The notes under the pieces are model-generated. The model searched no databases. It was not told the origin of the DNA and worked only from the letters and a program-made list of their open reading frames with translations. A stretch of 64,000 nt of DNA, from positions 110,995 to 174,994 of the forward strand of contig JAGTQM010000001.1 in the NCBI GenBank assembly GCA_018396755.1, read 5' to 3'. Below are positions 8,790-17,863 of this stretch, one piece after another. The position numbers and the translations under genes were made by a program. The stretch's first letter is position 1. Every line of letters begins with the position of its first letter. Source of the DNA: Candidatus Bathyarchaeota archaeon (GTDB lineage Archaea; Thermoproteota; CALKCG01; B24).

Positions 8790-10493
8790 ATGTCTGGGAA
8801 ATTGCTGATAAAAAATGGTTTTGTTTTTGATCCAGTGAACGGTGTAGATGGCGAAATTATGGATGTCGCCGTAGAAAACGGCAGGATAGTGGAAGATGTT
8901 AGGGGGACCGATGTCAGGGTTATAGATGCAACTGGTATGGTTGTAATGCCTGGAGGAGTAGATGTACATAGTCACATAGCAGGTTCAAAAGTCAATTCAG
9001 GTAGAGCTTTAAGACCAGAAGACCATTATAGAGACTATGAGATACGTAGACCCGGTTTAAGATCTGGCGTAGGATATACCGTTCCATCAACCTTCGTAAC
9101 TGGCTACCGTTATGCTAGAATGGGCTATACAACGGTCATAGAACCTGCAACTCCAATGCTTAAACAAAGACATACAATTGAAGAACTCAACGATATCCCC
9201 ATAATAGATAAGGCTTCTTTCCCACTTATGGGAGATTGTTGGTTTGTAATGGAGTACCTTGAAAAGAATATGCTTAAGGAGTGTGCAGCCTACGCGGCTT
9301 GGCTTTTAAAGGCTTTGAAAGGATATGCTTTGAAGATTGTAAATCCAGGTGGTTTAGAATCTTGGGGATGGGGGAGAAACGTCAGAGGCTTAGATGATAA
9401 CATACCTGGTTTTAACTTAACACCGAGAGAGATCTTAAGAGGACTATGTAAGGTTAACCAGATGCTGAATATTCCTCACCCAATACATGTGCATGCTAAT
9501 AGGCTTGGACAACCTGGAAACTATCAGACGCTTATAGAAACCATGGACTGTGTCAGAGATCTATACAATGGAACTAAACCAGTCATATACTTAACTCACT
9601 GTCAGTTTAACTCTTATCTTGGCGAAAGTTGGATTGAGTTAAGTTCAGGAGCACCAGAAGTAGCTGACTATGTGAATAAGCATCCTCATGTAGTCATAGA
9701 CATAGGGCAGGTTATATTTTCAAGCGCTACGACGATGACTGCAGATGGACCATTTCAATTTCAACTCCACCTCTTAACAGATTATAAATGGGTTAATGCA
9801 GATGTAGAATGCGAAACTTCCGCCGGGGTTGTACCCTTCAAGTATAAGAAGCGGAGCTACGTGCATGCGATTCAATGGATCACGGGGCTTGAATTGGCTT
9901 TACTTATTAAAGACCCATGGAGAGTTTTTCTTACGACAGACCATCCAAATGCTGGGCCATTTACAGAATATCCTAGAGTTGTAGGTTGGCTTATAAGTCG
10001 TAAGGCTAGAGAAGCCACCATGAAAAAGGTTAATGCTAGAGCTTTAAAGAGAACAATGCTCGATAGCATCGACAGAGAATATAACCTTTACGAAATAGCT
10101 ATAGTTACTAGAGCTGGAACTGCTGGCATTTTAGGTTTAAAATCAAAGGGTCATCTCGGTGTTGGAGCTGATGCAGACATGGCAATATATGATTTCAACC
10201 CACGTAACATTGATTTATCGAGAGATTACAAGCTTGTTAGAAGAGCACTTAGAAGAGCGGCGTATACAATAAAAACCGGAGACATCGTTTGCGTAAACGG
10301 TGAAATAGTTAAAAGTACTGAGGGGGCGATTTTATGGGTTAATCCATCAGTCTCTCAAGATCTTGAAAATGCCGTAGTTTCAGATATCCGTAGAAGGTTT
10401 AGAGACAATTATACTGTTGAATTTGAAAATTATCTTATCGATGAAAGTCTCCTTATCAACTCCCGCCCACTAAAAATTAAGGGAGGTGTTTAA
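8790..10493 (+). CDS. fwdA: Formylmethanofuran dehydrogenase subunit A (amidohydrolase)
   Basis: Zn-dependent amidohydrolase half of the complex; it transfers formate made at the FwdB site onto methanofuran. It shows the metal-binding VHSHIAGSK (His60, His62), the bridging-lysine region YALKIVNPGG, HVHANRLGQPGN, THCQFNSYL and the catalytic Asp in TTDHPNAGPF. The C-terminal barrel ends with the dihydroorotase-like IYDFNPRNIDLS. It starts at ATG 8790, directly after the fwdB stop, with GGAGG 10 bases upstream. Full length at 567 aa. Confidence 0.96.
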   Translation: MSGKLLIKNGFVFDPVNGVDGEIMDVAVENGRIVEDVRGTDVRVIDATGMVVMPGGVDVHSHIAGSKVNSGRALRPEDHYRDYEIRRPGLRSGVGYTVPSTFVTGYRYARMGYTTVIEPATPMLKQRHTIEELNDIPIIDKASFPLMGDCWFVMEYLEKNMLKECAAYAAWLLKALKGYALKIVNPGGLESWGWGRNVRGLDDNIPGFNLTPREILRGLCKVNQMLNIPHPIHVHANRLGQPGNYQTLIETMDCVRDLYNGTKPVIYLTHCQFNSYLGESWIELSSGAPEVADYVNKHPHVVIDIGQVIFSSATTMTADGPFQFQLHLLTDYKWVNADVECETSAGVVPFKYKKRSYVHAIQWITGLELALLIKDPWRVFLTTDHPNAGPFTEYPRVVGWLISRKAREATMKKVNARALKRTMLDSIDREYNLYEIAIVTRAGTAGILGLKSKGHLGVGADADMAIYDFNPRNIDLSRDYKLVRRALRRAAYTIKTGDIVCVNGEIVKSTEGAILWVNPSVSQDLENAVVSDIRRRFRDNYTVEFENYLIDESLLINSRPLKIKGGV

Positions 10494-10494
10494 T

Positions 10495-11322
10495 TTGAAA
10501 ATCTACCAGATAACTCCAGCCTACGATTTTAAGCTTCCAATAGTAGCAGACATTGCGAAACCAGAATTATTTGAAGAAAAACAGCTATCTGAAGTCTTAA
10601 ATGTTGAAGTTTACGAGGGAAATAGAAGAAAACGTTTTGGAGAATTATTTAAAGTGAAAGAAGCTGGAGAAGCCGAAGAAACTACGCTTGAATTTATCGG
10701 AGACTTTTCCAAAGTTAGGAGAATAGGCAGGAGAATGAGCCGTGGGATAATACGGGTTAAAGGAACAGCGGGTATAGCATTTGGAGAAGCTATGAAGGGC
10801 GGTAGAATTATAATAGAGGGTTTAGCAGGACCATGGCTGGGAGCTAAGATGAGAGGAGGATCTATAGAAGTCTACGGTGATGCTGAAGGCTTTCTAGGAG
10901 GAGCTTACAGAGGTGAAAATATCGGCATGAGAGGAGGGTCTATAGTAGTTCATGGTAAAGCTGGTTGGAATGTGGGTTATAAGATGAAAAATGGATTAAT
11001 CGTTGTTGAAAGCGATATCGGTGGTTTTCCAGGAGTTCATATGAGCGGTGGAACCGTATACGTGAAAGGAGGATGCGGTAGAGGTGCTGGAGCCTTTATG
11101 AAAAACGGTAGAATAATCATACTTGGCTATATTCCATCAATCTTAGCAAGCTTCAGCTTTGAAGAGATTAGAGCAAGCATTAGAGTAGAAGCTGAAAGAC
11201 TAAAGGGACGCTTCTACACGTTCGTAGGAGACCTAAGTGAGAAAGGTTCTGGAAGACTGTTTGTCAACGCCGACTCCAACAGACATTTATCATTCTATGA
11301 GCAGCTAATAGAAGAACTTTGA
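10495..11322 (+). CDS. fwdC: Formylmethanofuran dehydrogenase subunit C
   Basis: Structural subunit built of a GXGXG beta-helix, as in the C-terminal domain of glutamate synthase. Repeats of the type GRIIIEG, GSIEVYGDAEGFLG, GSIVVHGKAGWNVG and GTVYVKG run through the second half. The start is taken as TTG 10495 because GGAGGTG lies just ahead at 10482-10488; a GTG at 10486 is part of that site. It closes the fwd operon. No FwdE, F, G or H polyferredoxin genes are next to it, so electron supply must come from elsewhere. Confidence 0.93.
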   Translation: MKIYQITPAYDFKLPIVADIAKPELFEEKQLSEVLNVEVYEGNRRKRFGELFKVKEAGEAEETTLEFIGDFSKVRRIGRRMSRGIIRVKGTAGIAFGEAMKGGRIIIEGLAGPWLGAKMRGGSIEVYGDAEGFLGGAYRGENIGMRGGSIVVHGKAGWNVGYKMKNGLIVVESDIGGFPGVHMSGGTVYVKGGCGRGAGAFMKNGRIIILGYIPSILASFSFEEIRASIRVEAERLKGRFYTFVGDLSEKGSGRLFVNADSNRHLSFYEQLIEEL

Positions 11323-11333
11323 TGACATTTATC

Positions 11334-11346
11334 CCTCCTCTTTTTC
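11334..11346 (+). terminator. Pyrimidine-rich run after fwdC, possible terminator
   Basis: CCTCCTCTTTTTC lies 12 bases after the fwdC stop. Archaeal RNA polymerase often stops at such T-rich runs without a hairpin. There is no other support. Confidence 0.3.
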
Positions 11347-11605
11347 AGCAAGAATGATTCTATTATCATGTTATATCACAAGTAGTTATCAGTTATGTAG
11401 TGGGCGTCAGTCCGCCCGTCTTACTTCATAGCTTTACGCTCTGTAAATAATCCTGTCTTCATTCGCCAATTGGGTTCATTCTTTACTCTTCTAATTAAGG
11501 GTTTCGGCTATTGCGATATAACCATAACAGATCAACTTACGCCGTCACTTAGAAGCCTCTACAAATCTAAAGCTTATGGGATGATGGAAATAGAGTCGAT
11601 AGCTA

Positions 11606-12019
11606 TTATAGTATTTCTACTATTTTAAATCCTTTCTTCTTTAAAACCTCGGCTATGAAACGTCTATGGCAATATCTCTGTTTACGTTCGAGACACATTA
11701 CACAAACCCTTTTCTTAGAGATTTCCCCAATCAATATGTCCAACCCTCTTTTAAAATCACAGGTTTCCATGTATTTTTCAAACCCTCCAGTTCTATACCC
11801 TCCCAATAGGTCGCCCAACCATAAATAGGCTATGTCTTCACGTTTAAGAAGCTCTATCAGTACATCTTTCCTAAAGGCTTCTACTTTAGATGTGGGGAAC
11901 CTTCTAATATCCACCAGAAGCTCTATACGGTTATCTCTAAGAGAGTCTAGAAAGTCTTTAGGTTTCCTATTGCCATATCCTATAAACCATACTTCCTTCT
12001 CTAGACTCAAACCACTCAT
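11606..12019 (-). CDS. DUF488 family protein
   Basis: 137 aa. It has the DUF488 pattern: an early WFIGYGNRKPKDFLDSL, the LLVDIRRFPTSK segment, YLWLGDLLGG, and a cysteine-rich end VCVMCLERKQRYCHRRFIA. The biochemical role of DUF488 is not established. Conserved acidic and cysteine/histidine residues suggest an enzyme or metal site. It stands alone, converging on the fwd operon. Confidence 0.85.
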   Translation of the reverse strand: MSGLSLEKEVWFIGYGNRKPKDFLDSLRDNRIELLVDIRRFPTSKVEAFRKDVLIELLKREDIAYLWLGDLLGGYRTGGFEKYMETCDFKRGLDILIGEISKKRVCVMCLERKQRYCHRRFIAEVLKKKGFKIVEIL

Positions 12020-12165
12020 AATATTCTTTTTTTAAGGAATATTAATCTCTAATTTGAGGATAATTCTCTCTTAAAATCGAATAAAGCATTGACCAGTTAG
12101 AATTCTCGTTTATAAAGTCCCTAATTAACGTTTATTTACCTCAATGTATTCTTCTACTTGTAGAG

Positions 12166-12606
12166 ATGTCGATAGAATCTGGAAGCCAAATAGTTAAACG
12201 TATAAAGGATGTCTATGATAGAGATAAACAAGGTTGGAGAGTACTTGCAGGTCTTGACAGCGGGGGCAGACTGGATTTTTACATAGCGCATAGAAATGAA
12301 TTGCTCTGGAAGCTTAAATCGAAGCCGGTAAACCCCTACAGTTATATAACAGTAGGGACGGAGATACGGGATTTAAACTTTGAAATATTCATGAAGATTT
12401 TAGAAGAGAGTAGACCCTTCGGTTTTCAAGCATTATTCCCTCAAGACGACTTAAGGTCTATACTCATGCTTGGGTTAGGAAAATACACAGTGAAACATAG
12501 AACGCCAATACTTGAATCTGAAAAACCTATAGACGAAGAATTGGCTAAGAAGGTTGAGGAATTCTTCAGTAAAATGTATCCAGAACGTAAAATGGCATAT
12601 GTTTAA
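12166..12606 (+). CDS. Hypothetical protein
   Basis: 146 aa, not recognised. It is soluble, with no signal peptide or membrane span. The middle is hydrophobic and aromatic (GWRVLAGLDSGGRLDFYIAH, PYSYITVGTEIRDLNFEIF). The C-terminus has a charged helix (DEELAKKVEEFFSKMYPERK). Codon use looks like its neighbours, so it is probably a real gene. It faces the endonuclease-fold gene tail to tail. No function is offered. Confidence 0.6.
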   Translation: MSIESGSQIVKRIKDVYDRDKQGWRVLAGLDSGGRLDFYIAHRNELLWKLKSKPVNPYSYITVGTEIRDLNFEIFMKILEESRPFGFQALFPQDDLRSILMLGLGKYTVKHRTPILESEKPIDEELAKKVEEFFSKMYPERKMAYV

Positions 12607-12627
12607 ACGTAGAGTTTCCCCACCAAT

Positions 12628-13311
12628 TTAGAGTTGTAAGAATCTCAATGAATCGACGTATAGAGTTAATTCTTCAAGAAAATTTCTAAGCTCAGTTACC
12701 TTGATGACTGGAATTTTATCGTAAATTTTAAACTTAGGTGTGAGTAATGTTACAATGGCTGGTAGAATTCTCCATCCCTTGGATGGTTCAGGTTGAAGCT
12801 TTAACCCTGGTAGAGCCTGTTTTAAAGCTTCAGCTCTCTCAAGTTCTTCTAAAGCTGCTTTTCTAAGAGAAGTCCAGCTTTGTTTTAAAAAATGTTTACA
12901 GTTTAAACATAATAAAACTGGTTTTTTAATAGCTAGTATGTCTATCTCCCAACGCCGATCCATACTTTTAAATCTGTAATTCCTGTAAACCATATATCCG
13001 TACATATTTACAATGGCTGCTGTAAAGTCTTCAAACTCTCTCCAATCTAAATATCTAGAAATATAAGATGGATCTGCGGCTAAATTAAGACATAGTATGG
13101 CGATTTGAACCCTGCCATGTTCAGCTATGCTAATGGTGTCATTTTTCACTGTAACGGCGTCTGTGATTTCCATTAAAGCGTCTTTAATGGTTTCAACCGA
13201 TATTTTAGTTTCTTCACTGAGTTTGGTTAAGCTATACTCTTCAGACCGTTTAATTCTTAATAGTGTTTTTAAAATTTCACGCTTTACCCAATTTTCCAAA
13301 CTCTTCGGCAA
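12628..13311 (-). CDS. Winged-helix plus restriction-endonuclease-fold protein
   Basis: 227 aa in two parts. Residues 1-70 look like a winged helix (SLTKLSEETKISVETIKDAL). From about residue 88 there is a restriction-endonuclease-like fold: WREFEDFTAAIVNMYGYMVY, then RWEIDILAIKKPVLLCLNCK. The Asp in EIDIL and the Lys of NCKH fit the D-(D/E)XK core, but the usual middle Glu/Asp is replaced (LNCKH), so catalysis is uncertain. It is divergent from an Lrp-type gene across a 47-base shared promoter region. A role in DNA repair or defence is possible but not shown. Confidence 0.65.
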   Translation of the reverse strand: MPKSLENWVKREILKTLLRIKRSEEYSLTKLSEETKISVETIKDALMEITDAVTVKNDTISIAEHGRVQIAILCLNLAADPSYISRYLDWREFEDFTAAIVNMYGYMVYRNYRFKSMDRRWEIDILAIKKPVLLCLNCKHFLKQSWTSLRKAALEELERAEALKQALPGLKLQPEPSKGWRILPAIVTLLTPKFKIYDKIPVIKVTELRNFLEELTLYVDSLRFLQL

Positions 13312-13358
13312 TTAAGACATATATGTAGGGACCTTGAAAAATATTTATCGAGACAATT

Positions 13359-13808
13359 ATGAACCTTAATGACCTAGACAAGAAAATTTTAATTTTTCTC
13401 CAGAATGATGCTAGATTAAGTTTTGTTAAAATAGCTAAACAGCTAGGTGTAAGCGAAGGTACAGTCCACCTACGGGTGAAAAAACTGATTAAAGAAGGCG
13501 TCATAAAAGGCTTTTACACAGTACTAGATCCAGATAAAATTGGGCTGCCAATTAGAGCTTTCATAGGTTTGCAAGCAGACCCGTCGCTGTATGAAAGCAT
13601 CTTAAAGAAGCTCAGTGAAATAGATGGAGTATACGGTATTTACGACATAACGGGTGAATTCTCAGCGTTGATAGATGTTAAAGTCGGAAGTAAGAAAGAG
13701 CTTACTGAAGTAATAGACCAAGTTGGTGCCATACCGGGGGTTAAAAACACGGTGACAATGCTTGTTTTAAGAGTTTTAAAGGAAGAGCTTGGAGTAGCTA
13801 TACGTTAA
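13359..13808 (+). CDS. Lrp/AsnC family transcriptional regulator
   Basis: 149 aa. The N-terminal helix-turn-helix (LDKKILIFLQNDARLSFVKI, LGVSEGTVHLRVKKL) is followed by the RAM/AsnC ligand domain (GLPIRAFIGLQADP, GVYGIYDITGEFSALIDV). Such proteins bind as dimers or octamers and sense amino acids or related metabolites. A TATA-like ATATATG at about 13318-13324 lies upstream. Targets cannot be told; the divergent endonuclease-fold gene is one candidate. Confidence 0.92.
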   Translation: MNLNDLDKKILIFLQNDARLSFVKIAKQLGVSEGTVHLRVKKLIKEGVIKGFYTVLDPDKIGLPIRAFIGLQADPSLYESILKKLSEIDGVYGIYDITGEFSALIDVKVGSKKELTEVIDQVGAIPGVKNTVTMLVLRVLKEELGVAIR

Positions 13809-13831
13809 TCTAACAATAGAACAACTTCAAG

Positions 13832-15412
13832 TCAAGTAATCGTTTTAATTGGTTTAGGTAACCCTCCTAGTCTACGCTTGACTTCACTAGGCCAATCATC
13901 TGGGTTGAAGCCCTTCTGAGCTAGAAACGCAGTAGTCCATCGGGTTACGCCGAAGCCTGAGCAACCAGTCCAGACGTCTCTACTTTTAACTTCTTTAATC
14001 TTAAAGCTTTTTACATACTTATCTCTATGGCATGAGAAGGCTCCTCCAATTTCAAGCCACTCAGAGTTTTCTCTAGAGCCTCTGTAGGGGAGCCAAGCCT
14101 CTAAGTCAAGTGTAGGAATCTTATCGCTACTCGATATGTCTACATACGTTTTAGAAGCTTCATCGCTACTCATGTAGAATGGTGCACCTACAACCATTCT
14201 AACTTCTAAATCAAGCTTTTTATCTGCAAGCTCCATAGACTTCTCAGCCACTTCATCACGTGTTCTAACGGCATCTTCAGGGTTTGACAACCAGACAGCC
14301 TCTATCCTATAGAACTCAATAGTCCTCTCGAGTCCTCTAGTCGCCTTCCCCTCCCACCTCCACGTCCAACCGCTCTTGTCAAATACCTTAACTGGTAGAC
14401 TGTCTAAGTTGACAATTTCACCTGAAAAAAACTGGTAAAAGGGTGTGCATTGAGCAGGTTCTAAGACATAGTTCGGACCGCTAAGCTCCTCCTTCAAAGA
14501 CTCAAGGTCTAATTCACCTGTAATCGAAAACTTACGTTTAAAGTCTTTTAAAGCCTCTTCCTCCCGTTCAGGTGTGAAAACATAGAGCATACCTTCTGCG
14601 AGATTGTCAAAATAGCCTGGCATTTTAGCCATAACTTGAAGAGGCGTTAATTTAGGAAGCATCCACTCTACAAAACCCATGGGCTTTAAAACGTCGTTTA
14701 CTATCATGTCTGTTATGAGGTTGATTAAAGCAGTCATTGGAGCCGTTAAAATCCACTGCCCTCTTCCCGGGTACCTTTTAATCCAATTAAGCTTTTCAGC
14801 CCATTCCGAAACATTTCCATTAAATTTCTCCTCTTTCATAGGTGAGGCTTTGATTATATACCCCATTGGAACAAGCTTTTCGCCTCTTACTGCTGAAACT
14901 ATCGTAAACGTTTTCTCCACAGTAGTAGGCTCTTTCTTTGTTAAAGGCTCAATCTTCTTTAAAACTCGATCTACAACACCTTTTTCTAAGTCTCTGGTGG
15001 AGAGTTCTCTGAAGACTATTACAGTTTTCCCTTCAACTGTTTGAACTTCAGCTAGATTCTCTAAAAGTTCTCTAATTGTGTCAACTGATGCAGTTAAACC
15101 ATCTAGAATTATTCTGACCTCTTCAGCTTTTAAGCCTCTTACACCCAATCTGTACTGTCCAAGTTTATCCATAAGAAAGTTTCTAACTCTTAATAGGGCT
15201 GAGTGTGCTCTAACAGCCCTTCCAGACCCTATTGTGAGAATTAGCCGATTTTCTTCAATCCTCCAGTCGATTATCCTAGCGCCGTCTTCAGGGGTCTTAG
15301 CCCCCCTTAGTAAAATATCTTTGTTGAGTTCGCTGATCCAAGATATTACGACTTCTTTTAAATCCTCCAAACTACCGCTCACTTGAACCTCTCCTTTGAG
15401 TTTAAACTCCAT
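13832..15412 (-). CDS. serS: Seryl-tRNA synthetase, class 2 (methanogen type)
   Basis: Charges tRNA-Ser with serine. It is the rare archaeal SerRS type described from methanogens, not the common type. The N-terminal domain (MEFKLKGEVQV onward) is the distinctive SerRS2 tRNA-binding module. The class II core shows GQWILTAPMTALINL, the PAQCTPFYQFFSGE segment with a zinc-ligand cysteine, WTWRWEGKATRGLERTIEF (motif 2) and CSGFGVTRWTTAFLAQKGF (motif 3). I prefer ATG 15412 because the family begins there; the frame is open 28 codons further upstream. Full length at 526 aa. Confidence 0.93.
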   Translation of the reverse strand: MEFKLKGEVQVSGSLEDLKEVVISWISELNKDILLRGAKTPEDGARIIDWRIEENRLILTIGSGRAVRAHSALLRVRNFLMDKLGQYRLGVRGLKAEEVRIILDGLTASVDTIRELLENLAEVQTVEGKTVIVFRELSTRDLEKGVVDRVLKKIEPLTKKEPTTVEKTFTIVSAVRGEKLVPMGYIIKASPMKEEKFNGNVSEWAEKLNWIKRYPGRGQWILTAPMTALINLITDMIVNDVLKPMGFVEWMLPKLTPLQVMAKMPGYFDNLAEGMLYVFTPEREEEALKDFKRKFSITGELDLESLKEELSGPNYVLEPAQCTPFYQFFSGEIVNLDSLPVKVFDKSGWTWRWEGKATRGLERTIEFYRIEAVWLSNPEDAVRTRDEVAEKSMELADKKLDLEVRMVVGAPFYMSSDEASKTYVDISSSDKIPTLDLEAWLPYRGSRENSEWLEIGGAFSCHRDKYVKSFKIKEVKSRDVWTGCSGFGVTRWTTAFLAQKGFNPDDWPSEVKRRLGGLPKPIKTIT

Positions 15413-15521
15413 GGTGGTTTTAGCCCCCTTCTCTAACTGATGGTTTAGAATCTTCCTTATTAAACGTATTAATCTTTTGGAATAGTTTTTAAGCATTATA
15501 GTTTATAGCCTAAGTGGTATA

Positions 15522-16277
15522 ATGAGTCCTAGAATATGTATTTATGGCTTAGAAGGTATTCCCGAAGTCAAACCCGGCGACGATCTACCTAAGCTTATAA
15601 TTGAGGCTGCTGAGAAAAATGGTGTAGGCATAATGGACGACGACGTTATAGTTGTATCTCAGAAGATCGTGTCAAAAGCTGAGAATAGAATAATACGCTT
15701 AGGAGAAATTACACCTTCTGATTTTGCTATTAATCTCGCGGAGGCTGAAGAGAAGGATCCTAGACTTGTAGAAATAATACTTAGAGAAGCGAAACGTATA
15801 GTCAGGGTGAAAGATGGACATATAATAACTGAGACCAGGCATGGATTTGTATGTGCAAACTCCGGGGTGGATAAATCTAACATACCTGGTGACGATACGG
15901 TTTCACTACTACCAGTGGATCCCGACGAGTCTGCTAGAAGGATTAGAGAACGTATAAGGGAGATTAAAGGGGTTGACATAGCAGTTATAGTGTCTGATAC
16001 GTTTGGTAGAGCTTGGCGTATTGGACAGGTCAATTTTGCAGTTGGAGTAGCAGGTATGATACCTATCGTAGACTACAGAGGTTTAAATGACCCCTATGGA
16101 TATACGCTTAAAGTTACCACCATAGCCATAGCCGATGAACTTGCAGCAGCGGCTGAACTTGTTATGGGTAAGATTTCTAAAATACCCGTAGCCATAATAA
16201 GGGGTTTTAAACCAATCCGAGGTGAAGGTTCAGCTAAAGAACTTGTGAGGTCTATAGAGAAAGACCTCTTCCGTTAG
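15522..16277 (+). CDS. cofE: Coenzyme F420-0:L-glutamate ligase
   Basis: Adds glutamates to F420-0 with GTP, completing coenzyme F420. The family pattern is clear: IIEAAEKNGVGIMDDDVIVV, SQKIVSKAENR, HGFVCANSGVDKSN, LLPVDPDESARRIRERI and VIVSDTFGRAWRIGQVN. Length 251 aa is normal for the archaeal single-domain form. It ends 4 bases inside the convergent MptN-like gene, which also adds glutamate to a C1 cofactor. An F420-dependent oxidoreductase gene at 51366-52367 fits its product. Confidence 0.95.
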   Translation: MSPRICIYGLEGIPEVKPGDDLPKLIIEAAEKNGVGIMDDDVIVVSQKIVSKAENRIIRLGEITPSDFAINLAEAEEKDPRLVEIILREAKRIVRVKDGHIITETRHGFVCANSGVDKSNIPGDDTVSLLPVDPDESARRIRERIREIKGVDIAVIVSDTFGRAWRIGQVNFAVGVAGMIPIVDYRGLNDPYGYTLKVTTIAIADELAAAAELVMGKISKIPVAIIRGFKPIRGEGSAKELVRSIEKDLFR

Positions 16278-17149
16278 CGTTTAACTTTTGATATTACATA
16301 GTCTACAATTTCTCCGGCTATGTTCACTTCTGAAACGTTTTGAAGCCCTCTCCAGTCTGGTTGGCTATTTACTTCGTTTATGCAGTATTCGCCACTCGGG
16401 TTTAAGATGTCTACGCCAGCTACTTCACATCCCAACACTCTACACGCTTTTAAAGCAGTTTCCTTTAATTCCTCAGAAAGCTTGTAAGGCTCTGATTTAC
16501 CTCCCTGAGCTATGTTCGTTCTCCATGAAGCTCCAACTCTACGCATTGACGCTACAACACTATCTCCAACTACGAAGGCTCTAACATCTTCTCTAGAATG
16601 GGGAATGTACTCTTGCATGTAGACGACGTGGCGATAATAACTTAAAACAGCTGCTAAACGGTAGAGTGTCTGACGGCTTCTAACACGTGTTATTCCAAAG
16701 CCTCTTGATCCAAAAATAGGCTTTAAAACAACTCTTGAATTAAACTTTTTAAAAGCTTCTAAGCTAATTCTTGGATTTTCAGTTACGATTGTTCTTGGAA
16801 CTGGTAATCCAGCTTTCTCCAACAGAAATAGTGAAAGATATTTATCCACGGCTTTCTCTATGGCTTCAGCTTTATTGACCACGTATACTCCTGAATTTTC
16901 AATGGCTCTTAAAAGGTCCATACGGAAGATTATCTCTTCAAGCGATCCTCTACCTATGGGTCTGACTATAACGGCGTCGAGCTTTTCAATAGGTCTACCC
17001 TTAAAACGTATACTATTTTCAAAGCCTACGTAGGCAGTTAAATCGTTAAAACTGAAACACGTAAATCTACAGCTTCTCAGATTTAAAGCCTGCTTAAGCT
17101 GAAGACTACACCATGAAAACTCATTCCTAGTTAAAACACCTACCTCCAA
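16274..17149 (-). CDS. mptN: ATP-grasp ligase, tetrahydromethanopterin:alpha-L-glutamate ligase (MptN)-like
   Basis: RimK-type ATP-grasp protein of 291 aa. Visible are RGSLEEIIFRMDLL, the lid VVLKPIFGSRGFGI, MQEYIPHSREDVRAFVVGD, and the metal site VAGVDILNPSGEYCINEVN. The wording of the N-terminal half is closest to MptN, which adds glutamate to H4MPT. CofF, which alpha-caps F420 with glutamate, is the close alternative. Its position against cofE and near fwdDBAC supports a C1-cofactor role. The ATP-grasp fold is certain; the acceptor is inferred. Confidence 0.78.
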   Translation of the reverse strand: MEVGVLTRNEFSWCSLQLKQALNLRSCRFTCFSFNDLTAYVGFENSIRFKGRPIEKLDAVIVRPIGRGSLEEIIFRMDLLRAIENSGVYVVNKAEAIEKAVDKYLSLFLLEKAGLPVPRTIVTENPRISLEAFKKFNSRVVLKPIFGSRGFGITRVRSRQTLYRLAAVLSYYRHVVYMQEYIPHSREDVRAFVVGDSVVASMRRVGASWRTNIAQGGKSEPYKLSEELKETALKACRVLGCEVAGVDILNPSGEYCINEVNSQPDWRGLQNVSEVNIAGEIVDYVISKVKR

Positions 17150-17251
17150 AGTCCCCCTAAAACTATAGGATAAACATTCAGGCTTATAGGCTTTAGATTC
17201 GCGGCATTAAGAAACCTTAAAAAGGAGAATTTTTCTAATTAAATGGTAAGT

Positions 17252-17374
17252 GGGCCCGTAGCTCAGAATGGTAGAGTGCCGGGCTTTTAAAGTAGGGATA
17301 TTTTAAAATAATAGGCCTTCATCCTCCCTACTAAAGTAACCCGGTGGTCGCGGGTTCGACTCCCGCCGGGCCCG
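17252..17374 (+). tRNA. tRNA-Lys(UUU) with a 49-nt intron
   Basis: The acceptor GGGCCCG (17252-17258) pairs with CGGGCCC (17367-17373), with discriminator G at 17374. The D stem is at 17261. The anticodon stem is CCGGG/CCCGG (17279-17283, 17340-17344). The loop C-U-UUU-A ends at 17289, and A38 is 17339. The T arm is GCGGG-UUCGACU-CCCGC (17350-17366). CCA is not fully encoded. Confidence 0.93.
17290..17338 (+). other. tRNA-Lys intron at canonical position 37/38
   Basis: The 49 bases separate anticodon-loop positions 37 and 38. AGTAGGGA at 17291 and TCCCTACT at 17325 pair internally, giving the central stem expected of a bulge-helix-bulge substrate for the archaeal splicing endonuclease. Confidence 0.85.
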
Positions 17375-17863
17375 CCTCTTCAAGAGTCAGATAAATCTAT
17401 TAAGAGACCTTACAGTATTTGCCCTGATACTCTATTTGATCCATAAAGCGTTTTGCTCATCTATCGCCAATATATGGCCTATTAGATCCTTCTCTTTACA
17501 AGCACTCTAATCCGTATGTGTTTGAGCGTGTAAGTCGTATTACATACTCTTCTGGAAGATGCGTGAGAATCCATACTTCAGCAGAAGTTGTATCTTTAAA
17601 GAATATTTGTTAGACATAATAATATTTATAGAACAGCCTTTTAAAAATTAAAATTTAAGCTCATCTTTTTCTGTTTTCCTTGTAATTTCCTTACACTATT
17701 TTTGCATTAGGAATAATACTTTTTATCAAATCTTTTAAGGCTCTTTAAAACAAATAAATTTAGAAGCTATTGAAAAATTAGCTTTTAGTTTGATCCCTAT
17801 GTATCTTCCACTAGAGAATATATTTGCATTTAAGGTTTAAAAGATGGAGGGCGGTGAAGTCTG
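17375..17863. other. AT-rich intergenic stretch, no gene seen
   Basis: About 490 bases between tRNA-Lys and the ATP-grasp gene. I see no coding potential or RNA structure that I can name. The right end holds the ribosome site of the next gene (GGAGG at 17846-17850, GGTGA at 17853-17857) and AT-rich sequence suitable for its promoter. Confidence 0.5.
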
